DNA from: Rohdeia mirabilis
GTDB taxonomy: Bacteria > Planctomycetota > UBA1135 > GCA-002686595
Assembly (NCBI GenBank): GCA_007750655.1
Contig: CP036290.1
Coordinates: 806,001 to 870,000 of the forward strand
Length of the DNA: 64,000 bases
Direction of reading: 5' to 3'
Below the pieces are notes generated by a model. That model worked only from the letters and a program-made list of their open reading frames with translations. It was not told the origin of the DNA and ran no database searches. Below, piece after piece: positions 36,681 through 45,918 of the stretch. The translations under genes were made by a program, and so were the position numbers. The number at the start of each line of letters is the position of its first letter. Position 1 is the stretch's first letter.

Positions 36681-39600
36681 CTACTCGCCGCGCGCCACGG
36701 CCCGCTCGAAGGCGGCCAGCGCGCGGTTGTAGTTCGCGATCGCTTGGACCTCGTCCAGCTGCGCGCGCGCGAGGCTCTCCTGGCGACCGAACTTCAGCGC
36801 CAGGAACTCCGGCGTGAGCCGCGAACGCTGCTCCTCCTCGGCCAACAATGCGCGCAGGTTCTCGGACTGCGCGATCCGCAGGCTGCGCGTGGCGCCGATC
36901 AGCTCGTAGCTGGTGCGCAGGTCGCGCAGGGACTGCTTGACCTCCAGCACGATGTCGCGGACCAGTTCCTCGTAGGCGAGCAGCGCGATGCGGCTCTCGA
37001 TCCGCGCGCGGCGTTCCTCGGCGCGACCGGCGCGGTTGCCGAGCGGCACCTCGTAGCTGAGGCCCAGAAGGCCGCCGATGAAGCCGTCACCGACCATGCT
37101 GTCGACGCCGTTGCCGAACGTGTCGTCCTCGCCGAGGGCCTCGACGCGCGCCACCAGGTCGAGGCGGGCCTGCGAGAGGTTCTCGGCCACGCGCGCGCGC
37201 AGCTGGGCGTCGCCGACGTCGAGCAGGGCGATCTGCAGTTCGGGCCGCCGCTGCAGCGCCGCGTCGATCGAGCCGGCCAGGTCGATCGTCACCGGCTCGA
37301 GCGCGAACGGCTGTTCCGCCGTCAGACGCCCGTCCGCCGCGAGCGTCCCGTCGGGATCGTCGAGCAGCGCGATGAGCGAATCCGACGCCTGTTCCACGAG
37401 CAGACGGGCGCGCACCAGGTCGGCGCGTCGCTGTTCGACCGTGGCCACGGCGTCGGCGAACTGGGCCGCGTTCGTGTCGAACTCGCGCCGCGCGCCGAGC
37501 ACGCGCACGACCTCCTCGCCGCGCGCGACTAGACGCTGTTGGATCAGACGCCGCGCCTCGGCCTCGGCCAGGTTCCAGTAGGCCTGGGTCACGAGCGCTC
37601 GCAGGGCGAGGACGTCCGCGCCGATCTCTTCGTTGGTACGCGCGACCTGGCGCTCGGCCAATCTGCGCGCGAGGTTCGTCGCCTCGTCGCCGTACCCGGC
37701 GAGCAGCGGCTGCGTCAGCTCGAGCGCGACGCCCGCGCGCCAGGCCGGATCGGGCGTGAACGCGATGCCGGGCGACTGGTTGTCGAAGCGCTCGGCGAAG
37801 GCCGTGGCCGACACGGTCGCGCCCGTGGAGAGCAGTTGACGCAGACCCGACTGCACGCGCAGGCGATCACTCGTCGACTGCGGCGAGCCCAGCGGCGTAC
37901 CACCGATGGTGGGGACGGGGCGCGGCTGGTCCACGCGCTCGTACTCCGCATCGGCGAAGAAGACCGAGTCGAACGCACCCGACTCGGCGAGCACGCCCTC
38001 GGCCGCTGCGTCGGGGCGCAGACGCACGCCGCGCAGGCCGAGGTTGTGCTCGAACGCCAGGTCGAGCGCGGAGCCGAGACCGATCGACGTCACGCGCGGC
38101 TCGGCGCCGGAGAGATCCGCGGTGCGGTCCGGTTCGAGCGTGCGCCACGTGGACTCGCCGCCCAGGGACTCGAGTTCGTCGAGTCGGTTCCCCAGCAACT
38201 CCTCGATCTGGTCCTCGCTGAACGTCGTCGTCAGCGTCGTGCCGGTCGGGACCGCGGCCACGGTGTCGCGCACGATGCGTTCGGCCACGGCGTCGAAGCG
38301 ACCGTCGTTCACCGAGCGCTCCTGGGTCGAGCTGCAGCCGCCCAGTCCGAACGTCGCGAGCGCAGCGAGCAGCATGCCCGTCGCCGCACCGAGAGCGGGC
38401 GTGGAGTAGTCGAGCTCGGTGCCGCGGCGCTTGGCGAACCAGGCGCTGGCCTCGAGGTACAGACCGAGCAGCATCGGCACGAGAACGAGCGTGAAGATCG
38501 TCGAGACCATCAGGCCGCCGACGACCACGCCGCCCAGACCGCGGTAGAGCTCGGAGCCCGAACCCGGCATCAGCACCAGCGGCGCCATGCCACCGACCGA
38601 GGTCAGCGTGCCCATGAAGATCGGGCGCACGCGACTGCGGACGGCTTCGGTGATCGCCTTGCGCGGCGGGAGGCTGTGGAGTTCCGCCTCGTCGCCCTCC
38701 TCGCCTTCGCCGGCCGGACGCATGAAGTTCAGCGTCTGGTGCACGATCAGGATCGCGTTGTTCACCACGACGCCGATCAGGATCACGAAGCCGAGCATCG
38801 TGAGGATGTCCAGGTTCTGCACCGGCAGGTACGGGTCCTTCAGGCTCCAGAAGTGGACGCCAGCCAGGGCCGCGAAGCCACCGAGAGTCGCGAGCGGCAC
38901 GCTGAACATGATCACGAGCGGCAGGCCGAAGCTCTGGAACAGCACGCACATCAGGAGGTACACGACCAGGAGCGCGAGGACGAGCGAGCTGCCCATGATC
39001 CCTGCGAACGTGCCGTCGCCCAACAGCGCCTTGCTGACCGAGTCGAGCTTGCTGGCGGATCCTGCGAACGCCGTGTCGACGCCCGCGGGGATCGCTCCGC
39101 TCGCGCGCGCACCTTCCAGCGTCCGCGCGATGTCGTCGATCGCTTCACCCAGCGGCACACCGGCGGGCGGCGTGAACTGGATCGTGATCGAGCGCTGTCG
39201 GCCGACGCGGTTGATCTGCTGGGGCGCGTTGACCATCTGCTCCGGCGCGACGCTGCCCAGCGGGACCTGCATCCCGAGCGGTGTGGCCAGCGGCGTCTCG
39301 GCGATACGGTCGAGTCCGTTGGCCGCCAACGACGTCTTCGAGATCAGCTTGAGGTCGACCGTGTCGCCATCGAGTCGGTACTCGCCGATGATGGCGCCGT
39401 CGCCCAGCGCGAGGATCGACTGGGCCACGTCGTCGAACGTCAGGCCGCTCTCGGCCATGCGCGTGCGATCGGGCACGAAACGCAGTTCGGGGGTCGGCAC
39501 GTTGAAGTTCGACGGGTCCGGCTGGGCCTTGCCGGGACCGTACTTCTGCATCAGCTGCATGAAGACGGCCAGCGCGCCCTTTCCGACCTCGTCGAGGTCG

Positions 39601-41753
39601 TCGCCGGTGAAGTCGATCTTGATCGCCGAGCCGGAGTTGCCACCGAGGCGGAACAGCGGCACCTGGAACGCGAACGCGAACACGTCGGGCGTCACTTCGC
39701 CGCGGGTCGCTTCGCCGAACAGCGGCAGGATGTCGACGACCTTCTCGGGGTCCTGACTGATCGCGCCGTGGAACATGATCCCGTCGAAACTGACGAGGAA
39801 GTAGTTGTCGAGCGGCGGCCCCTTGACGGTCCGCTCGACCTCGCCCGTGGCGAAGTTCATCACGGGAATCGTGACGGCGTCTTCGAGGACCTTCTTCTGC
39901 TCGGGCGATCCCAACTCCTCGCGACCGGCGACCCAGTGCGGGCGCATCGTCTTCTCGATGCGCTCGGCGAGGATCGTCTGCTGCGTCAGGTTGTAGCCGG
40001 GCGGCGGGATCAACAGACCGAACACGAGGTTGCGGTTGCCGGTCGGCAGGTAGTCGGTGGGGGGGACGAGCGCGAGCGTGCCGTAGATCGAGCCCGCGGT
40101 CATCGCGACGATCAGGACGATGCGCGCGATCACGCTCCCGCCCAGGAGGTGCACCATTCCCGCGATCCCGTCCGGAATGCGCGAGGGCGACCACCAGCCG
40201 CGCTTCTTGGGCTTCTGGCCCACGGGCAGCTGCTTCTTCGCCTTCAACAGACGCGCCGCCGTCGCTGGGATGACGGTGATCGAGACCACGAGGCTCAGGA
40301 CGACGGCCGCAACGATCGCCAGCGCGATGTCGCGGAACAGCTGGCCGGCCTCTTCCTCGATCAACAGCACCGGGACGAACACGACCGCCGTGGTCAGCGT
40401 CGCTGCCACGACCGCGCCGAGCACCTCGCGTCCGCCGTCGATCGACGCGCGCACGGGCTTCTTGCCCATCTCGAGATGTCGGTAGATGTTCTCGAGCACC
40501 ACGATCGCGTTGTCCACGACCATGCCGATCGCGAACGCCATGCCCGCGAGGCTGATGACGTTGATCGAGCGGCCGAGGCTGACCATCACGACGATCGCGC
40601 CGATGACGGAGATCGGGATCGCCAGCGCGATGATGCCGACCGAGCGGAGCGAGCGCAGGAACAGCAGCAGCACGAGGATGGCGAGTCCGCCGCCCAGGTA
40701 GATGTTGTCCGTGACCAGCGCCAGCGCGTCGTCGATGTAGACCGTCTGGTCGAAGGCCTGGTCCAGGTAGAGACGGCCTTCGAGACCGATCTTCGACGCG
40801 TGCGTCGCCAGCAGGCCGTCGGGTGCGTTGAGAGCCACGATCTCGGCCTTCAGCGCGTCCATGACCTCGATCACGTTCGTGCCGACCTCCTTCTGGAAGT
40901 TGATCGCGAGCACGCGCTGTCCCATCGAGCGCACGAACGTCCGCGCCTCCTTGTACGTCTCGCGCACCTCGGCCACGTCGCCCACGTACACCGGGCCACC
41001 GGCGGTCTGCGCGATGACCGTGCGCTCCACGTCGGCGGGCGTCTCGTACAGACCCGCGAGGCGCACGCGCACGTTCGACTTGGACTGCTCGAGCGCGCCG
41101 GCCGACACGTCGCGGTTCTCGGCCCGCAGCGCGCGCACCATGTCGGCGGGGGTGAGCCCCTTCGCCGCCAGCAGCTCCGGATCGAAGACGACCTGGGTCT
41201 CGCGTTCGCGGCCGCCGAGCACGTTCACCTCGGACATGCCGGGGATGCGTTCGAGGCGCGGCTTCAGGCGGTCGGCAGCGAAGTCCTGCAGGTCGCGGAT
41301 GTCGCGCTGCGTGTCCTCCGAGCGCAACAGCACCCAGGCGATGTAGTCGCGGTTGTCGGGGTCCGAAGCCTCGATGACGGGCTCGTCGACGTTCTCGGGG
41401 TAGTTCGAGACCTCGCGCAGCTTGTCGGAGACCTGGCGCAGCGCCTCTTCCTTGGGCATGCCGACGGCGAACTCGAGGCGGATCTGCCCGGTTCCCTGTT
41501 GGCTCTTGCTGGTCATCGCCTTGAGGTTGGCGATGCCCTGCAGCTTCTCCTCCTGCTTGTCGACGACCTCGCGCTCGACCTCGAGGGGGCTCGCGCCTTC
41601 CCAACGAGTCGTGACCGCGATGATCGTGTCCTCGACGTTGGGCGTCAGTTGGATCGCGATGCGTTGGAACGCGACGACGCCGGTCAACAGGACGAGGAGG
41701 ACCCCGACCGCGACGGTGACCGGCTGGCGAACGGCGGAACGGACGATGTTCAT
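36681..41753 (-). CDS. RND efflux transporter fused to a TolC-like outer-membrane factor
   Basis: 1690 residues in one frame. Residues 1 to about 1110 are a hydrophobe/amphiphile-efflux-type RND permease (PVTVAVGVLLVLLTGVVAF, MVVDNAIVVLENIYRHLE, GVVVNNAILIVHQTLNF). After the last permease helix comes a further hydrophobic stretch (MLLAALATFGLGGC) ending in a lipobox-like LGGC at Cys1140, followed by a 550-residue TolC-family domain with two coiled-coil repeats. The RND C-terminus is normally cytoplasmic, so residues about 1120-1140 could act as a second signal sequence and be cleaved by signal peptidase II, releasing a lipidated factor. Comparable CusA-TolC fusions are known in Bacteroidota. 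Starts with a 4-bp overlap after the adaptor gene. Confidence 0.85.
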   Translation of the reverse strand: MNIVRSAVRQPVTVAVGVLLVLLTGVVAFQRIAIQLTPNVEDTIIAVTTRWEGASPLEVEREVVDKQEEKLQGIANLKAMTSKSQQGTGQIRLEFAVGMPKEEALRQVSDKLREVSNYPENVDEPVIEASDPDNRDYIAWVLLRSEDTQRDIRDLQDFAADRLKPRLERIPGMSEVNVLGGRERETQVVFDPELLAAKGLTPADMVRALRAENRDVSAGALEQSKSNVRVRLAGLYETPADVERTVIAQTAGGPVYVGDVAEVRETYKEARTFVRSMGQRVLAINFQKEVGTNVIEVMDALKAEIVALNAPDGLLATHASKIGLEGRLYLDQAFDQTVYIDDALALVTDNIYLGGGLAILVLLLFLRSLRSVGIIALAIPISVIGAIVVMVSLGRSINVISLAGMAFAIGMVVDNAIVVLENIYRHLEMGKKPVRASIDGGREVLGAVVAATLTTAVVFVPVLLIEEEAGQLFRDIALAIVAAVVLSLVVSITVIPATAARLLKAKKQLPVGQKPKKRGWWSPSRIPDGIAGMVHLLGGSVIARIVLIVAMTAGSIYGTLALVPPTDYLPTGNRNLVFGLLIPPPGYNLTQQTILAERIEKTMRPHWVAGREELGSPEQKKVLEDAVTIPVMNFATGEVERTVKGPPLDNYFLVSFDGIMFHGAISQDPEKVVDILPLFGEATRGEVTPDVFAFAFQVPLFRLGGNSGSAIKIDFTGDDLDEVGKGALAVFMQLMQKYGPGKAQPDPSNFNVPTPELRFVPDRTRMAESGLTFDDVAQSILALGDGAIIGEYRLDGDTVDLKLISKTSLAANGLDRIAETPLATPLGMQVPLGSVAPEQMVNAPQQINRVGRQRSITIQFTPPAGVPLGEAIDDIARTLEGARASGAIPAGVDTAFAGSASKLDSVSKALLGDGTFAGIMGSSLVLALLVVYLLMCVLFQSFGLPLVIMFSVPLATLGGFAALAGVHFWSLKDPYLPVQNLDILTMLGFVILIGVVVNNAILIVHQTLNFMRPAGEGEEGDEAELHSLPPRKAITEAVRSRVRPIFMGTLTSVGGMAPLVLMPGSGSELYRGLGGVVVGGLMVSTIFTLVLVPMLLGLYLEASAWFAKRRGTELDYSTPALGAATGMLLAALATFGLGGCSSTQERSVNDGRFDAVAERIVRDTVAAVPTGTTLTTTFSEDQIEELLGNRLDELESLGGESTWRTLEPDRTADLSGAEPRVTSIGLGSALDLAFEHNLGLRGVRLRPDAAAEGVLAESGAFDSVFFADAEYERVDQPRPVPTIGGTPLGSPQSTSDRLRVQSGLRQLLSTGATVSATAFAERFDNQSPGIAFTPDPAWRAGVALELTQPLLAGYGDEATNLARRLAERQVARTNEEIGADVLALRALVTQAYWNLAEAEARRLIQQRLVARGEEVVRVLGARREFDTNAAQFADAVATVEQRRADLVRARLLVEQASDSLIALLDDPDGTLAADGRLTAEQPFALEPVTIDLAGSIDAALQRRPELQIALLDVGDAQLRARVAENLSQARLDLVARVEALGEDDTFGNGVDSMVGDGFIGGLLGLSYEVPLGNRAGRAEERRARIESRIALLAYEELVRDIVLEVKQSLRDLRTSYELIGATRSLRIAQSENLRALLAEEEQRSRLTPEFLALKFGRQESLARAQLDEVQAIANYNRALAAFERAVARGE

Positions 41754-43015
41754 TGGTCGTCTCCGTCGGTCGGAGCCTGGTCGCGAGGCGCAGCGCCTTC
41801 CGGTGCCTCGTCGCCCTCCGGCGCACCACCACCCTGCGGCGGCCCACCCTGCGGCATCTGCTCGCCTTCACCCATCGCACGCACCGGCGCGGTCGGGTAG
41901 AGCCGCTCGTTGCCTTCGACGATCACTTGGTCGCCGGGCTGGATGGCGGGCGAGCGGACCACGGCGCGGTCACCGAGCAGGAACAGCACGTCGACCGGCG
42001 CCATGCCCGCGGTGCTCGGTGCGCCCTCGCCCTGACCGGGGCGCACGACGTAGACGTACGACCCGGTCGCGCCGCGCAGGATGCCGTCGCGACTGACGGT
42101 CAGGTGCATGGCGCGCTCGCCGGTGGGGACCTCGGCCACGACCGACATGCCGGGCGCCAGGCCCTTCGGATCGGCCAGGTCGACGATCAGCGGGAACGTG
42201 CGCGCGGTCGAGTCGATCTGCGGCACGACGCGCCAGGTGTCCGAGCTGCGGCGGCCGGCGGCGGCGACGTCGAGTTCGACGGCCGAGGTCTGGGCCGACA
42301 GCGGGCCGTAGTAGGCCTGGGGCACGTCGATGAAGGCTTCGAGTTCGGTGTCGGCGACCAGTTCGACGATCGTCGCGCCCGCGCCGAGCCACTGACCGAC
42401 CTCGGTGCGGCGACCGACGACGACCCCGGCGAAGGGCGCGGTCGGGGCCATGTCCGCGATGCGCTGGCGCAGGCGATCCACCTGGGCCTCGAGGACGCCG
42501 ATGCCGCGCGACGCACGCTGCAGTCGGGCCTTCTCGATGGTCACCTCGGAGCGGGCGTCGGCCAGCTCCTTCGGGTTGACGGCGTCGCGCTTCGCCAGCT
42601 CCTCGAGGACGTCGAGGTCGTGCTGTGCGCGGGCGACCAGCGCTTCCTGTTCGGTCACGCTCGAGCGCGACTGTTCGAGCTCGGCCGCGAGGACCGCGTG
42701 CTCGTCCTCGAGCCGACTGGCGTCGAGGCGCGCGAGCACCTCGCCGGCCTTCACGCGCTGGCCCTCGCGGGCGAGCAGTTCGGCCACCAGACCCGGCTCG
42801 CGCGCCGCCACCATCGAACGGCGCTTGGCGCGGATCTCGCCCGACACGCGGCGCATGTTCTGAACTTCCTGCTGCACCGCCGGATCGACGCGCACGGGCG
42901 TCGGGGGCGGGCCGCCCTGGGCGAGTGCGGGCGCGCCGAGGCACGTGACCGCGAGGAGGACGCCGAGCGAAGTCGGCGAGACGACACGCGAGAGCAAGGT
43001 GGGAAGAGACATCAT
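41750..43015 (-). CDS. RND efflux periplasmic adaptor (membrane-fusion protein)
   Basis: 421 residues. An N-terminal signal sequence ends at ALAQ. The HlyD/AcrA-like layout is visible: a lipoyl half (ARLDASRLEDEHAVL), a coiled-coil hairpin (residues about 90-175), the second lipoyl half (APFAGVVVGRRTEVGQWLGAGATIVEL) and a beta-barrel/membrane-proximal part (IVDLADPKGLAPGMSVVAEV). The C-terminus is a Pro/Gly/Glu-rich tail. It links the permease to the outer-membrane factor. Its start overlaps the regulator's stop, and its stop overlaps the permease start, both as ATGA. Confidence 0.9.
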   Translation of the reverse strand: MMSLPTLLSRVVSPTSLGVLLAVTCLGAPALAQGGPPPTPVRVDPAVQQEVQNMRRVSGEIRAKRRSMVAAREPGLVAELLAREGQRVKAGEVLARLDASRLEDEHAVLAAELEQSRSSVTEQEALVARAQHDLDVLEELAKRDAVNPKELADARSEVTIEKARLQRASRGIGVLEAQVDRLRQRIADMAPTAPFAGVVVGRRTEVGQWLGAGATIVELVADTELEAFIDVPQAYYGPLSAQTSAVELDVAAAGRRSSDTWRVVPQIDSTARTFPLIVDLADPKGLAPGMSVVAEVPTGERAMHLTVSRDGILRGATGSYVYVVRPGQGEGAPSTAGMAPVDVLFLLGDRAVVRSPAIQPGDQVIVEGNERLYPTAPVRAMGEGEQMPQGGPPQGGGAPEGDEAPEGAAPRDQAPTDGDDQ

Positions 43016-43689
43016 GCGTCGGGAGTGGGTCGGGCGCTCGAAGCGAGGGCCTTGGTGATCTGGGCGTCGCGCAGTCCGATCCCGCGCAGCGAGAAGCGGA
43101 TGACGTGGTCGGTGATGGCCTGGACGTCGCGCTTGGCGTGCGGACGGCCGCGCAGCCCCTCGAAGAACGGCCGGAAGAGGTGCTGGTGCAGCAACTGGCC
43201 GAAGAGGCTGCGGGCGCAGAGGCGCGCCTCCTTCGGCTTCAACTCGGGCCGGGCGGCGCGAATCGCGTCCTCGAGCGCTTGTTCGCGCGGTTCGATGAAC
43301 TGGCGCAGGACGTCGTCGAGGGCTTCACTGGGCTGCATCGCCTCGCGCAGCATCAGGCAGCTGCAGGCGTTCAGCTCGCGGTCCTCGAGCAGGCCTGGAA
43401 GGAACGCACGCACGAAGACGGCCAGGGCGCGGGCGGCGTCGGCCGGCTTGGTGAAGGGGCCGTCGAGCTCGCTCCACGCGCGTTCGAAGCGCTCGTCATG
43501 CATCGCGCCCCGCACCGTTTCGAGGTACAGGGCGCGCTTGCTGCCGAAGTGGTACGAGATCGCGGCGATGTTGGCGCCGGCTCGCTCCACCAGCTCGCGG
43601 GTCGCGACCGCGTCGAAGCCGCGCTCGGCGAACAGGGTCTGGGCCGAGTCCAACAGGGCTTGGCGAGTGGCGGAGGCGCGGCGGTCCAT
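43012..43689 (-). CDS. TetR-family repressor of the efflux operon
   Basis: 225 residues from MDRRASATRQALLDSA. The helix-turn-helix (LFAERGFDAVATRELVERAGANIAAISYHFGSKRALYLETV) is typical of TetR, and the C-terminal part (SLFGQLLHQHLFRP) resembles the DUF1956/CerR-type ligand domain. The start at 43689 is preferred because the -10 box at 43725-43730 would leave an ATG at 43749 upstream of the transcript start. The gene heads a three-gene operon with 4-bp overlaps and its own promoter contains a palindromic operator, so it probably represses itself and the pump until a ligand binds. Confidence 0.9.
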   Translation of the reverse strand: MDRRASATRQALLDSAQTLFAERGFDAVATRELVERAGANIAAISYHFGSKRALYLETVRGAMHDERFERAWSELDGPFTKPADAARALAVFVRAFLPGLLEDRELNACSCLMLREAMQPSEALDDVLRQFIEPREQALEDAIRAARPELKPKEARLCARSLFGQLLHQHLFRPFFEGLRGRPHAKRDVQAITDHVIRFSLRGIGLRDAQITKALASSARPTPDA

Positions 43690-43724
43690 GGCGGGGGCCC
43701 GACCGCGGGCGATCGAGGGCGGGG

Positions 43725-43753
43725 AGGGTAGAGTCGCGCTCGCCGACATTCAA
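43725..43753 (-). promoter_or_regulatory. Sigma-70-like promoter of the efflux operon
   Basis: On the minus strand, -35 TTGAAT (43748-43753) and -10 TACCCT (43725-43730) are separated by exactly 17 bp. The predicted transcript start lies near 43718, giving a leader of roughly 28 nt before the chosen TetR ATG. Confidence 0.65.
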
Positions 43754-43765
43754 TCGATCGATTGA
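43750..43765. promoter_or_regulatory. Palindromic TetR operator
   Basis: A perfect 16-bp palindrome, tcaatcgatcgattga, overlapping the -35 box of the operon promoter. Its AT content stands out in a GC-rich genome, and its place and symmetry fit a homodimeric TetR repressor. Confidence 0.75.
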
Positions 43766-43816
43766 TTCAATCCGTGTGAAGGCGTCGAGGTCGCGGGCTC
43801 GCCCGAGTCGCCGCGC

Positions 43817-44629
43817 TCAACGGTCGAGGTCGATCCCCAGCGCCGCCAGTTGGGCCTCGGCCTGCGGCGCCCACCCGCGGTTCGCCAGCGGACTGGCCGG
43901 ACTCGGGTGGAGGATCGTGCCGAACGCGCGGCCGGATTCGCTGCCGATCGCCGACCTGGCCCGGTCGAGCGCGAAACGGCCGATGCCGATCACGCGCTCG
44001 GGGTCGATGGCCTCGACCATCCGGACCAGCGCGCGGTCGCAGACCTCGAACAGCGCCTCGCGCTCGGCCGCCGGCAGCTTGTCCGGCGTGCGGTTCTTGC
44101 CGCCCTCCTCCATGAAGGCCAGCGGGCAGAAGTTCCACACGAAGAAGCGGTCGAAGAAGGCCGCGGGCGTCCCGAAGCGCTCGGCCGCCCAGCCCCAGAC
44201 GCGGCGGCCGCTCACCTCGCTGCGCGTGCAGGCGAAGCCCTCGATCGGACGCTTCGGATGCTGGTCGGCCGGCGGCACGACGCCCGAGTCGATGCCCATC
44301 CAGTCGCGCACCGCGGCCACTTCGCCGAACGGCACGCCGGTCTGGACCATGCCCCAGGGTCCCGGATTCATCCCGATCAGCACGGCCTCGGGGCGCGGGC
44401 GGACGAAGCGTTCGATGAACGTGGCCGACGCGTCGCGCGCGTAGTCGAGCGGGTTGTAGACGTGGGCGACCGGGTCGGCGAAGGCGAGAGCGTCGACCGC
44501 GTCCGACAGCTCGTCGACGATCGCCTGGACGCGTGCGGCCAGCTCGGCGCGCGCCTTCTTCGTGACGCGGCTCTTCGCGTCGCCGGGACGGGGACGCGAA
44601 GCTCCGGAGCGGGGGCGAGCGGCGGACAT
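43817..44629 (-). CDS. SMUG-type uracil-DNA glycosylase
   Basis: 270 residues. The fold and motifs match single-strand-selective monofunctional uracil-DNA glycosylase (SMUG1-like): VYNPLDYARD, LIGMNPGPWGMVQTGVPFGEV (motif 1), GFACTRSEVSGRRVWGWA, FFVWNFCPLAFMEEGGKNRTPDKLP and HPSPASPLANRGW (motif 2). Motif 1 binds the flipped base, where GMNPGPW is the SMUG signature. The protein removes uracil and oxidised pyrimidines from DNA. The ATG at 44629 is preferred over a GTG at 44638 because a -10-like box lies 7 nt before it. Bacterial SMUG homologues are uncommon; Geobacter has a characterised one. Confidence 0.9.
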   Translation of the reverse strand: MSAARPRSGASRPRPGDAKSRVTKKARAELAARVQAIVDELSDAVDALAFADPVAHVYNPLDYARDASATFIERFVRPRPEAVLIGMNPGPWGMVQTGVPFGEVAAVRDWMGIDSGVVPPADQHPKRPIEGFACTRSEVSGRRVWGWAAERFGTPAAFFDRFFVWNFCPLAFMEEGGKNRTPDKLPAAEREALFEVCDRALVRMVEAIDPERVIGIGRFALDRARSAIGSESGRAFGTILHPSPASPLANRGWAPQAEAQLAALGIDLDR

Positions 44630-44636
44630 CCGGGAC

Positions 44637-44642
44637 ACGCTA
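44637..44642 (-). promoter_or_regulatory. -10-like box before the SMUG-type glycosylase
   Basis: TAGCGT on the minus strand, 7 nt before the ATG at 44629; a TTGCCC-like -35 is possible 16 bp upstream. Confidence 0.5.
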
Positions 44643-44673
44643 CCGCCGGGACTCGCGGGGGCAAGCCCCGTGT

Positions 44674-44702
44674 TTGGAGCGGACCTCGGGGCGCCGTATC
44701 GT
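44674..44702 (+). promoter_or_regulatory. Promoter of the malic enzyme gene
   Basis: TTGGAG (44674-44679), 17-bp spacer, TATCGT (44697-44702), then 6 nt to the ATG. The predicted start of transcription coincides with the start codon. Confidence 0.6.
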
Positions 44703-44708
44703 GCGGCG

Positions 44709-45905
44709 ATGGACGTCTACGAAGAATCGCTGCGGATCCACGAACTGCACCGCGGCAAGCTCGAGGTGCGCTCGCTGCTGCGCGTCGACTCACCGCGCAA
44801 CCTGTCGCTGGCCTACACGCCCGGCGTCGCGCGACCCTGCGAAGTGATCGGCGAGGACGTCTCCAAGGCCTGGAGCCTGACGATGAAGGGCCGCACGGTA
44901 GCGGTCGTCTCGGACGGGTCGGCGATCCTGGGTCTGGGTGATCTGGGCCCCGAGGCCGCGCTGCCGGTCATGGAGGGCAAGGCGGTCCTCTTCAAGGAGT
45001 TCGGCGGCATCGACGCGTTCCCGATCGTGCTCGACGCGCGCGACCCGGACGCGATCGTCGAGACGGTCAAGCGCATCGCGCCCACGTTCGGCGGCATCAA
45101 CCTCGAGGACATCTCGGCGCCGCGCTGTTTCGAGATCGAGGACCGCCTGCAGGACATCGGCATCCCGGTGCTGCACGACGACCAGCACGGCACCGCGATC
45201 GTGTGCCTCGCCGCCGTGCAGAACGCGCTGCGGGTCGTGGGCAAGGCGCTGGTCGGATCGCGCGTCGTCATCAGCGGCGCGGGCGCGGCCGGGCGGGCGA
45301 TCGCGCGCCTTCTGTCCTGCGCCGACGGCGGCGACCGCTGCATCCCGGTCGGCGAGGTGCTGGTGTGCGACAGCCGCGGAATCATCGGGCCGCACCGCGA
45401 CGACCTCGACCCGGTCAAGGCGCAGCTGCTCGAGCACACGAATCGCCGCCATCTGAGGGGCACGCTGAAGGACGCCATGCAGGGCGCGGACGTCTTCATC
45501 GGCGTCAGCCGCTCGCGCCTCATCGATCGCCGGGACGTGGCGAGCATGGCGAAGGACGCGATCGTCCTCGCGATGGCGAACCCCGAGCCCGAGATCCTGC
45601 CCGACGAGGCGCTGGCCGGCGGCGCGGCGGTGGTCGGAACCGGTCGCAGCGACTTCCCGAACCAGGTCAACAACGTGCTCGCGTTCCCGGGTCTGTTCCG
45701 CGGCGCGCTCGAGGTGGGGGCCACGCGCTTCACGCCCGGGATGAAGTTCGCGGCCATCGACGCCATCGCCGGCTGTGTGGTCGAGCCGGGCCCGAAACGC
45801 ATTCTCCCGCCCGCATTCGACCGTTCGGTGGCCTTCGTGGTCGGCGACGCGGTCGCGCGCGCAGCCCATGCCGACGGCGTGGCGCGCATTCCCCTGAAGG
45901 ACTGA
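44709..45905 (+). CDS. NAD(P)-dependent malic enzyme
   Basis: 398 residues. It oxidatively decarboxylates malate to pyruvate, giving NAD(P)H in the cytoplasm. Malic-enzyme signatures include SLAYTPGVARPC, TVAVVSDGSAILGLGDLGPEAALPVMEGKAVLFKEFGG, LEDISAPRCFEIE, HDDQHGTAIV and the nucleotide-binding GAGAAGRAIARLL. The short length marks the bacterial type without a phosphotransacetylase tail. It is followed after 13 bp by the CoA-dependent aromatic oxygenase gene, so the two may share a transcript and malic enzyme could supply NAD(P)H. Confidence 0.95.
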   Translation: MDVYEESLRIHELHRGKLEVRSLLRVDSPRNLSLAYTPGVARPCEVIGEDVSKAWSLTMKGRTVAVVSDGSAILGLGDLGPEAALPVMEGKAVLFKEFGGIDAFPIVLDARDPDAIVETVKRIAPTFGGINLEDISAPRCFEIEDRLQDIGIPVLHDDQHGTAIVCLAAVQNALRVVGKALVGSRVVISGAGAAGRAIARLLSCADGGDRCIPVGEVLVCDSRGIIGPHRDDLDPVKAQLLEHTNRRHLRGTLKDAMQGADVFIGVSRSRLIDRRDVASMAKDAIVLAMANPEPEILPDEALAGGAAVVGTGRSDFPNQVNNVLAFPGLFRGALEVGATRFTPGMKFAAIDAIAGCVVEPGPKRILPPAFDRSVAFVVGDAVARAAHADGVARIPLKD

Positions 45906-45918
45906 TCGAGACGCTCCC

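Noticed and set aside
36681-41753. Two separate genes with a missed stop at the permease/TolC boundary
   Set aside because: The frame is continuous through the linker and lipobox with no in-frame stop or ribosome binding site; kept as a fusion, with an error noted as a possible refutation.
37539-41900. A 1453-codon plus-strand frame opposite the RND-TolC gene
   Set aside because: Composition is dominated by Arg, Asp, His and Val with no motif, and it mirrors a highly conserved permease.
43012-43749. TetR start at the ATG at 43749
   Set aside because: That ATG lies within the -35 region of a good promoter and beside the operator, so it would be upstream of the transcript; 43689 fits the family N-terminus.
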